DNA of 57,212 nucleotides from an uncultured Lachnospiraceae bacterium (GCA_900315495.1 OMZJ01000003.1:1-57212); one strand, 5' to 3'; numbered from the stretch's first letter, positions 40,845-50,642 are shown. The notes: a model not told the origin generated them from the letters alone. Numbers and translations are program-made.

Positions 40845-40906
40845 GACGAGGATGCGTCCCGAACTGGCGTCCGCCGATGTCCATACAGCCTGCCTCCGTC
40901 CGGGAT

Positions 40907-40933
40907 CCCTGCAGTCTCTTTCGGACCGCAGGG
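40907..40933 (-). terminator. Hairpin after polC
   Basis: Arms CCCTGCAGTC (40907-40916) and GACCGCAGGG (40924-40933) pair with one mismatch around a seven-base loop, 20 bases past the polC stop. No T-run follows, so it may be a weak terminator or a 3' stabilising structure of the long operon mRNA. Confidence 0.45.
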
Positions 40934-40952
40934 GCTCCCACCGCAGAAAGCC

Positions 40953-43900
40953 TTACACCCCCGGATCCATGAAGTCAAAGATCGAGAGCTGGTTCGTCTC
41001 CGGAAGATCCGAGAGGATCCCCAGCTCATTGAGTTTGTCCGAAATCGTCGTCCCGACCCCGGCGCGCTCGCGGAAATCCTGCCGCGACAGGAACGGGCCG
41101 TCCTTGACCGCGTCCACGATCGCCTCCGCCTGGTTGGCTCCGATGCCTTCGATGGAGGAGAGGGAGGGCATCAGCTTCCCGTCGATCACCTGGAAGCGGT
41201 TTGCCTGCACCTTGTCGATCTCGATGGGGACGAAGGTGAAGCCTCGCGCGTACATTTCCTGCACCAGCCGCATGTCGTGGTAGGTTGCCTTCTCCTTGTC
41301 GGAGAGGGGATCCGTCCGGGACCGGTACTCCTCCATATGCCGCTCCAGCTCCGCCTGTCCGCGGCACATCAGCTCGTAGGAGAACCCGGTGGCGCGGATC
41401 GAGAACCAGGCAGCATAGAACTGCAGCGGGTAGAATACCTTGGCGTAGGCGATTCTCCACATCATCATGTCGTAGGCCGCCGCATGGGCCCGCGGGAACA
41501 TGTATTTGATCTTCTTGCAGGACCAGATATACCAGTCGGGGAGGTCGTGCTGATTCATCTCCTCCTCCCACTCCGGCTTCAGGCCGCGGCCCTTGCGCAC
41601 CGACTCCATGATCTTGAACGCCAGGCCCTTCTCAATTCCCTTGGAGATCAGGAAGGTCATGATGTCGTCCCGGGTGCAGATGGCGGTGGAAATCGTCGCC
41701 CGGCCCTCCTTGATCAGGGTCTCGGCGTTGCCGGCCCACACATCGGTGCCGTGCGCCAGTCCGGAGATGCGAATCAGGTCCGAGAAATGCTTCGGTTTGG
41801 CGTCGATGACCATCTGCATGGCAAAGTCGGTGCCGAATTCGGGCAGGCCGAGAACGCCCAGCTTCGTCCCGCCGATCTGCTCCGGCGTGATTCCCAGCGC
41901 CTTCGTGTTCTCAAACAGGCTCATGACCTCCGGCGAATCCAGCGGGAACGTGCGCGGATCCACCCCGATCAGATCCTGCAGCATGCGGATCATGGTCGGG
42001 TCATCATGGCCCAGGATGTCCAGCTTGAGCAGGTTGTGGTCAATCTTGTGGTAATCAAAGTGGGTGGTAATGGTCGACGTCGTCATGTCGTCCGCCGGGT
42101 GCTGGACCGGTGTGAAGGAGTTGATGTCCTCCCCATTGGGCAGAACGATGATGCCGCCCGGATGCTGTCCGGACGACCGCTTGACGCCAGTGCAGCCCTT
42201 CGCGATGCGGTCGATCTCGCACCCGCGCTTGGCTATGCCGCGCTCGTCATAATATTTCTTGACATAGCCCCAGGCCGTCTTGTCCGCCAGGGTGCCCACC
42301 GTGCCGGCCCGGAAGGTCTGGCCGGCGCCGAAGATCACCTCCGTATAGGCGTGCGCCTTGCTCTGATACTCGCCAGAGAAGTTCAGGTCGATGTCCGGCT
42401 CCTTGTCCCCGTAGAATCCCAGGAAGGTCTCGAAGGGGATGTCAAACCCGTCCTTGATCAGCTTTGTCCCGCATTTCGGGCACATCTTGTCCGGCATGTC
42501 GCACCCGGCCATGCCGGCATACTTTTTCACCTCCGGGGAGTCAAAGTCGCTGTAATGGCATTTCGGGCAGTAGTAATGCGGCGGCAGCGGGTTGACCTCC
42601 GTGATGCCGGACATGGTCGCTGCCAGGGACGAACCGACCGATCCGCGGGAACCGACCAGGTACCCGTCGGCATTGGATTTGTTGACCAGCTTTTCGGCGA
42701 TCAGGTACATCACCGAATAGCCGTTTCCGATGATGGAATTGAGCTCATGCTCGAGCCGCTCCTGCACGATCGGCGGCAGCGGATCCCCGTACATGGCATG
42801 GGCCTTCTTGAAGCACATGTCGCGCAGGTCCTGTTCCGAGTTCTCAATGACCGGCGGGCACTTGTCCGGGCGCACCGGCGAAATCCGATCGCACATGTCC
42901 GCAATCAGATTGGTGTTGGTCACCACAACCTCATAGGCCTTGTCGCTTCCGAGAAACTGGAATTCGTCCAGCATCTCCCGGGTTGTCCGAAGATACAGCG
43001 GCGGCTGCCGGTCGGCATCGGCAAAGCCCTTGCCGGCCATGATGATGCGCCGGTAGATCTCGTCCTGCGGGTCGATAAAGTGCACATCGCAGGTTGCGCA
43101 GACCGGTTTGTCGGTCATCTCGCCGAGCGCGACAACCTTGCGGCTGATCTGCTGCAGATCCTCTTCCGTGCGATACCCCGAATTCTCCTCCCGCAGCAGA
43201 AACGCATTGTTCATCGTCGGCTGAATTTCCAGATAGTCATAGAATCCGGCGATGCGGACCAGCTCCTCATCGGAGGCCTGATCCTCGATGGCCTGGATCA
43301 GCTCTCCTGCCTCGCAGGCGGAGCCGATGATCAGCCCCTCGCGGTACTTTTCGATCTCCGACCGCGGGAACCGGGCGGTCCGGGCGAAATATTTCACATG
43401 TGCCAGGGAGACCAGACGGTACAGGTTGATGCGCCCGACCTCGTTCTTTGCAATCAGAATGATGTGGTAGGTGGGCAGGTGCATGATCGCCTCCGGCGTC
43501 AGCACGGCTTTCTCCTGCAGGTCTCCCAACGTATGGATGTCCTTCTTTTCCAGCATCGCGATCAGTTTGACGAAAATCTCGGCGGTTGCGCCGGCATCGT
43601 CCACCGCGCGGTGGTGATTTTCCAGCGAGACATCGAGTTCCCTCGCCACGGTATCCAGTTTGTACCGATGCAGATGCGGAAGCAGGAAGCGGGCCATCCC
43701 GACCGTGTCCAGATAGGTGAAATCAAAGTGCCCCAGCCCGAGGCGCTCCATGTTGGCCGAGAGGAAGCCGGTGTCGAAATCGGCATTGTGGGCGACCAGC
43801 ATGCAGCCGGCGCAGAACTGCAGGAATTCCGGCAGAACCGTCTCGATGGGCGGCGCATCCTTCACCGTCTCGTCGCTGATGGACGTCAGATGCTCGATGT

Positions 43901-45503
43901 TGTAAGGAATCGGACGGCCCGGATTGACAAACTGGGAAAAATGATCCGTGACGGCACCGTCCACGACCTTGACTGCGCCGATCTCGATGATGCGGTCGTT
44001 ATGGGAATGGAATCCGGTCGTCTCCAGGTCGAACACGACGAAAGATCCCCGCAGCGGCGCCGCAGGATCCTTTACATTGGTGACAATGTGCTTGCGGTCA
44101 TCCACGAGGTATCCCTCGCAGCCGTAGAGCACCTTGAAGTCGCTGCCCTGAGCCGGGTCCTTGTCCAGCGCGTGGGCAGCCTCCGGGAAGGCATAGACGC
44201 AGCCGTGGTCCGTGATGGCCATGGCCTTGTGCCCCCATGAATGCGCGCGGCGCACCAGCACCTCGGCGTCTGTCACCGCGTCCATCTCGCTGGCCTTGGT
44301 ATGGCAGTGGAGCTCCACCCGCTTCACCGGCTCATGATCCTCCCGGGCCTCGGTGCCGTCCTCCCAGGTACCCTTCTGGATGCCGATCACCGATCCGATG
44401 GTAATCTCATGCTCAAAGGTGTCGAATATGGTGCGCCCGTTGACAATCACGCACTTTCCCACCGCCACATTCGGGCGGAATTCCTCCAGAAATTCATTGG
44501 GGAGGAACAGCTTGACGATGATGGTGTCCTGGTAATCCGTCACCGCAATGGAGAAAATGCTGCGGTCGCCCTTGCGCAGAGGCCGCTCATCCACGGAGAG
44601 AACGACCCCCTTGATGACCACATCGCCGATCTCCTCCTGAATCTCCGAGATCGGTGTAATCTCCGCATAGTCAAAGTCGCGCCCATACACCAGGTTGGGG
44701 CCGGAACCGCGCACCAGCTTCCTGCGTCCGTCAAAGCCGCCCTTCTGGCGGAAGGGCCTCTTCTCCCCGGAGAAACCGGTGTTCTGACTCTGTGCAGAAA
44801 AGACCGCCCTGGTCTGACTCTGCACAGGCCCGGCGCCGGATCCGGCCGCAGAAGCGGAGCCGGCGGAAGCGATGCCGGTCGGTGCCGCATCCCGGACCGC
44901 GGCCGCAGATTCCATGCCGGCCGCCTGCCCGCACTGGCGCAGCACCCTCTGCACCTCGCGCTGCTCCTCGGCCATCCGCTCCTCGCGCAGTTTCTTCTGG
45001 TCCTGTTTCTGGTACCGGATCTCCACCTGCGCCGGAACCGCCAGCCGGTGTGTGAACAGCCCGCTGATCCAGTGGGCAAGCTTCGGCCCCCGGTTTCTCG
45101 CGATGGTACCGTCCGGAACCGTGATGATCAGCCGATCTCCCTCGGTCTCCCATTTTGCCCGGTGCAGGATGTGATAATCAATCAGGTCTTCCTCCTCCAG
45201 CTCCGTGAGGATGCTCTCCTGATAGTGTTCCGCAAGATACGCCAGGTCATACTGCTCCGACAGCGCAAAATGCTCCACGATCCCGACCTGCAGGCTGTGA
45301 TCCGGGAACAGCTGGTCCGTCATGGTTTTTTCCAGCGCGAACATCTCTGCCTTCGGGATCAGCCTCCGGGCGGTGAGATGCACGCGGATCTGCGTCCGGT
45401 CCCGGTTATAGCAGACCGCCGTCACATCGCAGTGCGCCATCAGGCCCTGCATCTCATCCGACAGCTTCAGGGTCGGAAACACTTCCGGAAATGGTTTGGT
45501 CAA
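40953..45503 (-). CDS. polC: DNA polymerase III alpha subunit, Gram-positive PolC type
   Basis: Main replicative polymerase with built-in 3'-5' proofreading, 1516 residues, slightly longer than Bacillus PolC. Domains in order: N-terminal domain, a linker rich in Ala, Gly, Ser and Gln (about 225-275), OB fold (EITPISEIQEEIGDVVIKGVVL, about 285), PHP (ELHCHTKASEMDAVTDAE, about 398) split by the DnaQ-like exonuclease (FVVFDLETTGFHSHNDRIIEIG, about 488). Zinc site YYCPKCHYSDFD...MCPKCG follows at about 980, then the polymerase core with KEPDIDLNFSGEYQ and the clamp-binding end QLSIFDFM. Start is TTG at 45503: its TTG overlaps the ispG TGA (TTGA) and GGAGG lies close upstream, so translation is coupled. 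No in-frame ATG near the start fits better. Confidence 0.96.
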   Translation of the reverse strand: MTKPFPEVFPTLKLSDEMQGLMAHCDVTAVCYNRDRTQIRVHLTARRLIPKAEMFALEKTMTDQLFPDHSLQVGIVEHFALSEQYDLAYLAEHYQESILTELEEEDLIDYHILHRAKWETEGDRLIITVPDGTIARNRGPKLAHWISGLFTHRLAVPAQVEIRYQKQDQKKLREERMAEEQREVQRVLRQCGQAAGMESAAAVRDAAPTGIASAGSASAAGSGAGPVQSQTRAVFSAQSQNTGFSGEKRPFRQKGGFDGRRKLVRGSGPNLVYGRDFDYAEITPISEIQEEIGDVVIKGVVLSVDERPLRKGDRSIFSIAVTDYQDTIIVKLFLPNEFLEEFRPNVAVGKCVIVNGRTIFDTFEHEITIGSVIGIQKGTWEDGTEAREDHEPVKRVELHCHTKASEMDAVTDAEVLVRRAHSWGHKAMAITDHGCVYAFPEAAHALDKDPAQGSDFKVLYGCEGYLVDDRKHIVTNVKDPAAPLRGSFVVFDLETTGFHSHNDRIIEIGAVKVVDGAVTDHFSQFVNPGRPIPYNIEHLTSISDETVKDAPPIETVLPEFLQFCAGCMLVAHNADFDTGFLSANMERLGLGHFDFTYLDTVGMARFLLPHLHRYKLDTVARELDVSLENHHRAVDDAGATAEIFVKLIAMLEKKDIHTLGDLQEKAVLTPEAIMHLPTYHIILIAKNEVGRINLYRLVSLAHVKYFARTARFPRSEIEKYREGLIIGSACEAGELIQAIEDQASDEELVRIAGFYDYLEIQPTMNNAFLLREENSGYRTEEDLQQISRKVVALGEMTDKPVCATCDVHFIDPQDEIYRRIIMAGKGFADADRQPPLYLRTTREMLDEFQFLGSDKAYEVVVTNTNLIADMCDRISPVRPDKCPPVIENSEQDLRDMCFKKAHAMYGDPLPPIVQERLEHELNSIIGNGYSVMYLIAEKLVNKSNADGYLVGSRGSVGSSLAATMSGITEVNPLPPHYYCPKCHYSDFDSPEVKKYAGMAGCDMPDKMCPKCGTKLIKDGFDIPFETFLGFYGDKEPDIDLNFSGEYQSKAHAYTEVIFGAGQTFRAGTVGTLADKTAWGYVKKYYDERGIAKRGCEIDRIAKGCTGVKRSSGQHPGGIIVLPNGEDINSFTPVQHPADDMTTSTITTHFDYHKIDHNLLKLDILGHDDPTMIRMLQDLIGVDPRTFPLDSPEVMSLFENTKALGITPEQIGGTKLGVLGLPEFGTDFAMQMVIDAKPKHFSDLIRISGLAHGTDVWAGNAETLIKEGRATISTAICTRDDIMTFLISKGIEKGLAFKIMESVRKGRGLKPEWEEEMNQHDLPDWYIWSCKKIKYMFPRAHAAAYDMMMWRIAYAKVFYPLQFYAAWFSIRATGFSYELMCRGQAELERHMEEYRSRTDPLSDKEKATYHDMRLVQEMYARGFTFVPIEIDKVQANRFQVIDGKLMPSLSSIEGIGANQAEAIVDAVKDGPFLSRQDFRERAGVGTTISDKLNELGILSDLPETNQLSIFDFMDPGV

Positions 45504-46585
45504 AGCTCCTCCTTCGCATTCTGTCTGCCGCGCATCCGGTCCAGTTCCTCCCGGAGAACGTTCAGGAGCTGATCCTCCGGCACTGTCTTCACGATCTGCC
45601 CCTTCTCGATCAGGACCCCGCAGCCGTCGCCGCCCGCGATGCCGAAATCCGCTTCCTTCGCCTCGCCCGGTCCGTTGACGACGCATCCCATCACGGCAAT
45701 CTTCAGGTTGAGATCCGGATAGCCCGCCGCTAGTTTCTCCGCCTGATCCGCCAGCGAAATCAGATCAATCTTTGTCCGGCCGCAGGTCGGGCAGGAGACG
45801 ATCTCCACGCCTCCCTTCCGCAGCCCGAGCGTCCGCAGGATGATCTGCGCCGAGCGGATCTCCTCCGCCGGATCCCCGGTGAGGGAAACCCGGATGGTGT
45901 CTCCGATCCCGGCACTCAGAATCAGCCCGAGACCGATGGCGGATTTGATGTTGCCGGACGTGACGGTCCCCGCCTCCGTGATGCCGACATGCAGCGGATA
46001 GGGCGTCCGCCCGGCAAACCGCCGGTACGCGTCCACGCACATCATCACGTCGGAGGATTTGATGCTCACGACGAGCTGGTCATAGCCCATGCTCTCGATC
46101 AGGCGCACCTGATTTTCGGCGCTCTCCGCCAGCGCCTCCGCCGTGACGCCCCCGTATTTTTCCAGGAGGTCCTTTTCCAGCGATCCCGAATTCACGCCGA
46201 CCCGGATGGGCACATGGCATTCCTTTGCCTTCTGCACCACCTGGTAAACCCGTTCCTCGGAACCGATGTTTCCGGGATTGATGCGGATCTTGTCCGCACC
46301 GTTTTCCATGGCCTCAATGGCCAGCCGGTAGTCAAAGTGGATGTCCGCGATCAGCGGGATATGAATTCTCTTTTTGATCTCCGAGAGTGCCTTCGCGCTC
46401 TCGCGGTCCGGCACCGTGCACCGGATCAGCTCGCACCCAGCGTCCTCCAGCCGCAGAATCTGATCCACGGTGGCGCTGACGTCCCGGGTATCCGTGTTCG
46501 TCATGGACTGGATCAGGATGGGATTCCCGCCGCCGATCACCCGGTTTCCGATCCGGATTTCCTTTGTCTGTTCTCTGTATGTCAT
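45500..46585 (-). CDS. ispG: 4-hydroxy-3-methylbut-2-enyl diphosphate synthase
   Basis: Iron-sulfur enzyme of the MEP isoprenoid pathway that reduces methylerythritol cyclodiphosphate to HMBPP. It is 361 residues, the short bacterial form. Marks: GNRVIGGGNPILIQSMTNTDTRD, PLIADIHFDYRLAIEA, KIRINPGNIG, and the [4Fe-4S] ligands in SCPTCGRTKIDL and MGCVVNGPGEAKEADFGIAGG. GAGGGAAGGA lies just before the ATG. It belongs to the same cluster as dxr and uppS, which make and use isoprenoid precursors, and overlaps the start of polC. Confidence 0.97.
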   Translation of the reverse strand: MTYREQTKEIRIGNRVIGGGNPILIQSMTNTDTRDVSATVDQILRLEDAGCELIRCTVPDRESAKALSEIKKRIHIPLIADIHFDYRLAIEAMENGADKIRINPGNIGSEERVYQVVQKAKECHVPIRVGVNSGSLEKDLLEKYGGVTAEALAESAENQVRLIESMGYDQLVVSIKSSDVMMCVDAYRRFAGRTPYPLHVGITEAGTVTSGNIKSAIGLGLILSAGIGDTIRVSLTGDPAEEIRSAQIILRTLGLRKGGVEIVSCPTCGRTKIDLISLADQAEKLAAGYPDLNLKIAVMGCVVNGPGEAKEADFGIAGGDGCGVLIEKGQIVKTVPEDQLLNVLREELDRMRGRQNAKEEL

Positions 46586-46653
46586 ATCCTTCCCTCTCTG
46601 CAGACTCTCTCGGTTTCAAAATTTTACGTGATTCCGGCACAGGTAGAAAAAGG

Positions 46654-47748
46654 TCACTGAAAAATCGACCAGATGTCGTGCCCCATGATGAAAATCATGA
46701 AGCCGAACAGGAAGAGGATGCCAGCGGTATGAACGATCGCCTCTTTCTCGGGTGGAACCGGCTTGCCGCGGATCGCTTCCAGAAACAGGAAGACCAGTCT
46801 TCCTCCGTCCATGGCAGGGATCGGCAGAAGGTTCATCACGCCCAGGTTGGCCGAAATCATCAGGGCGAAGGAGGCCAGGTTCAGGAACATATAGTAGGCC
46901 GTGGTCAGCGCGCTCTCTCCGGCCGTATCCGCATTGACCTCATCCACAATGTCATTCACCGCCCCGGCCATGCCGACCGGCCCGGAGAAGGAGGTGAGGG
47001 GAAGCCTTCCCGTGAAAATCATTCCCAGCGCATCCAGCACTTCCTTGACATTGAACCGCAGTTCCTGCCAGCTGTAACCCAGCGTCTCGTACCAGTTCGT
47101 CGGCGTGCGGCCGCTGCCGTAGATCCCGAGCAGGTACCGGCCGTCCTCCTCGCTGTAGACCGGCGTGATCACCGTGCGCATTTTCTCGCCGTCCCGCACA
47201 AAGGTGACAGAGAGCTCTTCGCCCTCGTGAATCACGGTGTACAACTGAACGTCGCGGTACAGGTGAATCCCCGTGTTGTTGATCCGCGTGATCCGGTCCC
47301 CCGCCTGCAGGCCCGCCTCGGCCGCGGGATAACCGTCCATCACCCCCGCAACAGTCGGCCGGTCGATGCCCGCAAAGCTGATCACAATCACGGCAAGCAC
47401 ATAAGCGAGCAGAAAGTTGAACACCGGCCCGGCCGCGATGATGGAAATCCGGGACCAGACATTCTTTTTGGAAAATGCGTGGGCATCGTCGTGCACCACA
47501 TCCGGATCATCCGATGAGAGCCCGAAATCATTGCCCAGAAGCTGGCAGGATCCGCCGAAAGGAACTGCCTTGAGCGAATACCGTGTCCCGTTTTTCACAA
47601 AACTGAACAGGCGCGGGCCGAATCCGACAGAGAATTCGATCACGCCCACGCCATTCAGCTTTGCCAGAAGGAAATGCCCCCACTCATGGATGATGACCAC
47701 CAGCCCCAGAATCAGAATGAGTGCCAGTATACTGAACGCCTGACTCAT
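46654..47748 (-). CDS. rseP: Site-2 protease RseP/RasP
   Basis: Intramembrane zinc metalloprotease that cuts anti-sigma factors and signal-peptide remnants. It is 364 residues. The zinc motif HEWGH (21-25) is in the first helix. A central PDZ domain spans about 110-190 (PAAEAGLQAGDRITRINNTGI). NLLPIPAMDGGRLVF in a later helix supplies the third zinc ligand, and four membrane segments are predicted. The start codon overlaps the dxr stop (ATGA), with GGAGG immediately upstream. Together with PrsW at 5017-5736 it could form a two-step regulated proteolysis pathway, as PrsW and RasP do in Bacillus subtilis; that link is inference. Confidence 0.96.
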   Translation of the reverse strand: MSQAFSILALILILGLVVIIHEWGHFLLAKLNGVGVIEFSVGFGPRLFSFVKNGTRYSLKAVPFGGSCQLLGNDFGLSSDDPDVVHDDAHAFSKKNVWSRISIIAAGPVFNFLLAYVLAVIVISFAGIDRPTVAGVMDGYPAAEAGLQAGDRITRINNTGIHLYRDVQLYTVIHEGEELSVTFVRDGEKMRTVITPVYSEEDGRYLLGIYGSGRTPTNWYETLGYSWQELRFNVKEVLDALGMIFTGRLPLTSFSGPVGMAGAVNDIVDEVNADTAGESALTTAYYMFLNLASFALMISANLGVMNLLPIPAMDGGRLVFLFLEAIRGKPVPPEKEAIVHTAGILFLFGFMIFIMGHDIWSIFQ

Positions 47749-48902
47749 TTTCCTCCGTTTTCCCAGAAGCTCTGCAGAAAATCTCTGGTCTCAGCTTCCG
47801 TCTCAAGGATCTGCGACAGATCCGGGTCGTCCACCCGGCGGATGTGATTCATCGCCGCGGCAATCGAATCCGTGATGCCGGGATAGGAAAGCTCGTGATT
47901 GAGGAACCGCGCCACCGCCGCCTCATTGGCCGCGTTGAATACCGTCGGCATGTTCCCGCCGGTGCGGCCGGCCCGGTCTGCCAGTTTCAGCGCCGGGAAA
48001 TTCTCCGGATCCGGCGCAAAGAAAGTGATCTTCCCAAGCTTTGCCAGATCCAGGCGGTCTCCCGCCAGCGGCCTGCGCTCCGGATAGGTCAGCGCATACT
48101 GGATCGGAATTTTCATGTCCGGGCAGCCGAGCTGCGCCATCACGGCGCCGTCCTCAAATTGGACCGCCGAGTGAATGACCGACTGCGGCTGGATCACGAT
48201 CTGAATCTGGTCATAGGACACGTCAAACAGCCACTTCGCCTCCATCACTTCCAGTCCCTTGTTGACCATCGTGGAGGAATCGATGGTGATCTTGCGTCCC
48301 ATCACCCAGTTGGGGTGCTTCAGTGCGTCTTCCGGCTGAATATTGACCAGATCCTCTTTCTTTCTGCCGAGGAACGGCCCGCCGGAGGCGGTCAGAAGGA
48401 TCTTGTCGATCCGGCTGCCCCGGTTTCCCTGCAGGCACTGGAAAATGGCCGAGTGCTCGCTGTCCACCGGAAGGAGGCGCACGCCGTACTCGCGCACCAG
48501 GGGCAGGATCAGGTGCCCCGCCGTGACCAGGGTTTCCTTGTTGGCGAGGGCCAGATCCTTTCCCTCGCGGATCGCCTCGATGGCAGGGCGGATGCCGATC
48601 ATGCCGACCACCGCCGAGAGGACGAGTTCCGAGCCGGGATGCACCGCCGTCTCGACCAGGCCCTCCATTCCGGACACCACGCGCACCGGAGTGTCCGCGA
48701 TTTTCACGCGGAGATCCTCCGCCGCGGTCCGGTCATAGACGCAGACAATCTCCGGATGGAAACGGCGCACCTGCTTTTCCAGAAGATCAATGTTCCGGTT
48801 CACCGCCAGCGCCGTCACCTTCATATCCGGATTCGCGGCGATGACTTCGAGCGCCTGCGTTCCGATGGAACCTGTTGATCCTAGAATTGCTATCTTTTTC
48901 AT
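47745..48902 (-). CDS. dxr: 1-deoxy-D-xylulose 5-phosphate reductoisomerase
   Basis: NADPH-dependent enzyme for the committed MEP-pathway step from DXP to MEP. It is 385 residues. The nucleotide motif GSTGSIG is at residues 7-13. The substrate and metal residues lie in LVTAGHLILPL, LPVDSEHSAIFQCL and MGRKITIDSSTMVNKGLEVMEAKWLFD. I start at ATG 48902 with GGAGGAG six bases upstream and the family start MKKIAILGSTGS; the frame is open further upstream without likeness. The stop overlaps the rseP start by ATGA. Confidence 0.97.
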   Translation of the reverse strand: MKKIAILGSTGSIGTQALEVIAANPDMKVTALAVNRNIDLLEKQVRRFHPEIVCVYDRTAAEDLRVKIADTPVRVVSGMEGLVETAVHPGSELVLSAVVGMIGIRPAIEAIREGKDLALANKETLVTAGHLILPLVREYGVRLLPVDSEHSAIFQCLQGNRGSRIDKILLTASGGPFLGRKKEDLVNIQPEDALKHPNWVMGRKITIDSSTMVNKGLEVMEAKWLFDVSYDQIQIVIQPQSVIHSAVQFEDGAVMAQLGCPDMKIPIQYALTYPERRPLAGDRLDLAKLGKITFFAPDPENFPALKLADRAGRTGGNMPTVFNAANEAAVARFLNHELSYPGITDSIAAAMNHIRRVDDPDLSQILETEAETRDFLQSFWENGGK

Positions 48903-48993
48903 CCTACTCTCCTCCGGCACTGCCGCGGCACGAATCGTCAGCGGGGGAGACGGTCCGAAGCCGCGGCAGCTGTGTGATAAACGGCCTCTGCCC

Positions 48994-49797
48994 TTACGCC
49001 TGCAGAAGCACAACCAGCCAGTAGATGACCGGCGCCGTGAACGCGATGCTGTCAAAACGGTCCATGATGCCGCCGTGCCCCGGAATCAGATGACCGTAAT
49101 CCTTGATGCCGGCCTTGCGCTTCACCGCCGAGGCCGCCAGGTCTCCGATCATCGAGATCAGCGCGCCCACCGCGCCGACCAGTACACAGGAGAAAACCGG
49201 ATGTTCAAAGGCAATCAGCTGATCCCGCACGAGCAGGCCGTAGATCAGACAGAACAGCGCCGCCCCGCAGATGCCGCCAACCGCGCCCTCGATGGTTTTA
49301 TGTGGAGAGAGTTCCGGCGTCATGTGGTGCTTTCCGAACAGCTTTCCGACGCAGTAGGCCGAGGTGTCACAGCCCCAGGCAGACAGATAGATCAGCCAGA
49401 GGGTATATTTTCCGTCCGGTGCCATCCGCGTCTGGCAGAGGTAGGACAGCAGCACGCCGGCATAGAAGAATCCGAAGAATGCCTCCAGCACTTCCGCCGT
49501 CTCAATCTTCGGGAAGCGGAAAACGTACAGCGCCATCATGCACAGGAATGTCAGGATCACAGCCATCAGGACCAGGTCCCTGCGCCCGGCGATCAGAAAA
49601 ATGTAGAGCACCGCCGCGCCGAGATATCCGATCAGCGCCGTGCGCTCGTTTTCGATGCCGAACGCGCGGTACAGCTCAAACATGCCGATCACGGCGATCA
49701 CGCCGTTGACAATGGCGAGCACCGGGCCGCCGAGAATTCCCAGAAGAAGTGTCAGCGCGACAAGAACCGCGCCGCTGATCAGTCTTGTTGTAAACAT
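48994..49797 (-). CDS. cdsA: Phosphatidate cytidylyltransferase
   Basis: Membrane enzyme that makes CDP-diacylglycerol from phosphatidate and CTP, the branch point to bacterial phospholipids. It is 267 residues with about seven to eight hydrophobic helices. The CDS signature spans SMIGDLAASAVKRKAGIKDYGHLIPGHGGIMDRFDS near the C-terminus, with the metal-binding Asp residues. SPHKTIEGAVGG is a further family motif. AAAGGA precedes the ATG. It follows uppS by 13 bases, the usual order. Confidence 0.96.
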   Translation of the reverse strand: MFTTRLISGAVLVALTLLLGILGGPVLAIVNGVIAVIGMFELYRAFGIENERTALIGYLGAAVLYIFLIAGRRDLVLMAVILTFLCMMALYVFRFPKIETAEVLEAFFGFFYAGVLLSYLCQTRMAPDGKYTLWLIYLSAWGCDTSAYCVGKLFGKHHMTPELSPHKTIEGAVGGICGAALFCLIYGLLVRDQLIAFEHPVFSCVLVGAVGALISMIGDLAASAVKRKAGIKDYGHLIPGHGGIMDRFDSIAFTAPVIYWLVVLLQA

Positions 49798-49810
49798 CTT
49801 TTTCCTTTCT

Positions 49811-50539
49811 TCACTTTGTCTTCACTCCACCGTAGCGGCGGTCCCGGCTCCCGTATACCGCCAGATCCCGGAGAAGCTCCTCCTTGTTGAAATCCGGCCA
49901 GAGGACGGGGGTACTGTAGAACTCGGTGTAGGCAGACTGCCAGAGGAGGAAATTGGAGAGGCGTTTCTCCCCGCTGGTGCGGATCAGAAAATCCGGATCC
50001 GGAATTTCCCCTGTGTCCAGCGCCCGGGAGATGGTCTCCTCCGTGATGTCCTCCGGATTCAACGCACCGGACCGGACAAGGCCTGCCAGCTTCACGACCG
50101 CCCGGCGGATCTCGTCTCTTCCGCCATAGTTCATCGCCATGACAAAATCCATCCTCGTGTTGCCCTTCGTCACAGACTCGATCTCGTCCAGCGCCGCGAT
50201 CAGATCCGGCGCAAAGCGGCGCCGCTCGCCGATGACCCGCACGCGCACATTCTCCTCCATCGCAACCTTCTGCAGCTTCCGAATGTAAATGCGGAACAGA
50301 TGCATCAGCCCCGAGACCTCCTCCACCGATCGCTTCCAGTTTTCCGTGGAAAATGCATAGACCGTGAAATACCGGATTCCGATGTTCGCACAGTCGCGGA
50401 CCGTCTGTTCGAGAACCTCGCATCCCTTCGCGTGGCCCGCCGTGCGCGGGAGACCGCGCTTCTCGGCCCACCTGCCGTTGCCATCCATGATAATCGCCAC
50501 ATGCCCCGGGATTCTGATCCCCGCGGTTTCCTCCGCCAT
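49811..50539 (-). CDS. uppS: Isoprenyl transferase (undecaprenyl diphosphate synthase)
   Basis: Cis-prenyltransferase that builds the C55 lipid carrier for peptidoglycan and wall glycans from farnesyl and isopentenyl diphosphates. It is 242 residues. Marks: VAIIMDGNGRWAEKRGLPRTAGHAKG with the catalytic Asp, YAFSTENWKRS, LIRTSGEKRLSNFLLWQSAYTEFY and the downstream WPDF. GAGAGG lies five bases before the ATG. A set of competing hairpins lies between it and frr. Confidence 0.97.
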   Translation of the reverse strand: MAEETAGIRIPGHVAIIMDGNGRWAEKRGLPRTAGHAKGCEVLEQTVRDCANIGIRYFTVYAFSTENWKRSVEEVSGLMHLFRIYIRKLQKVAMEENVRVRVIGERRRFAPDLIAALDEIESVTKGNTRMDFVMAMNYGGRDEIRRAVVKLAGLVRSGALNPEDITEETISRALDTGEIPDPDFLIRTSGEKRLSNFLLWQSAYTEFYSTPVLWPDFNKEELLRDLAVYGSRDRRYGGVKTK

Positions 50540-50578
50540 GGTTTCCTCTCTTTCCTGACGCCTGTCTGTTCCGGACTG

Positions 50579-50642
50579 CCTTCCGGTCTCCCGGCCGGAA
50601 GGCCCTCTGTACGTCAGAGGGCAGGGTCGTCCCCTGCCCTCT
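50579..50642 (-). other. Overlapping hairpins between frr and uppS
   Basis: AGAGGGCAGGG (50616-50626) pairs perfectly with CCCTGCCCTCT (50632-50642). The same AGAGGGC can instead pair with GCCCTCT at 50602-50608. A further CCTTCCGG/CCGGAAGG hairpin occupies 50579-50602 and competes for its last base. No T-run follows on the minus strand. The structure could reduce read-through or mark an mRNA processing point inside the operon. Confidence 0.55.

Noticed and set aside
41277..44240. Open frame of 987 codons on the plus strand
   Set aside because: Opposite the polC core, whose motifs are certain. The antisense product has no domain pattern or ribosome site.
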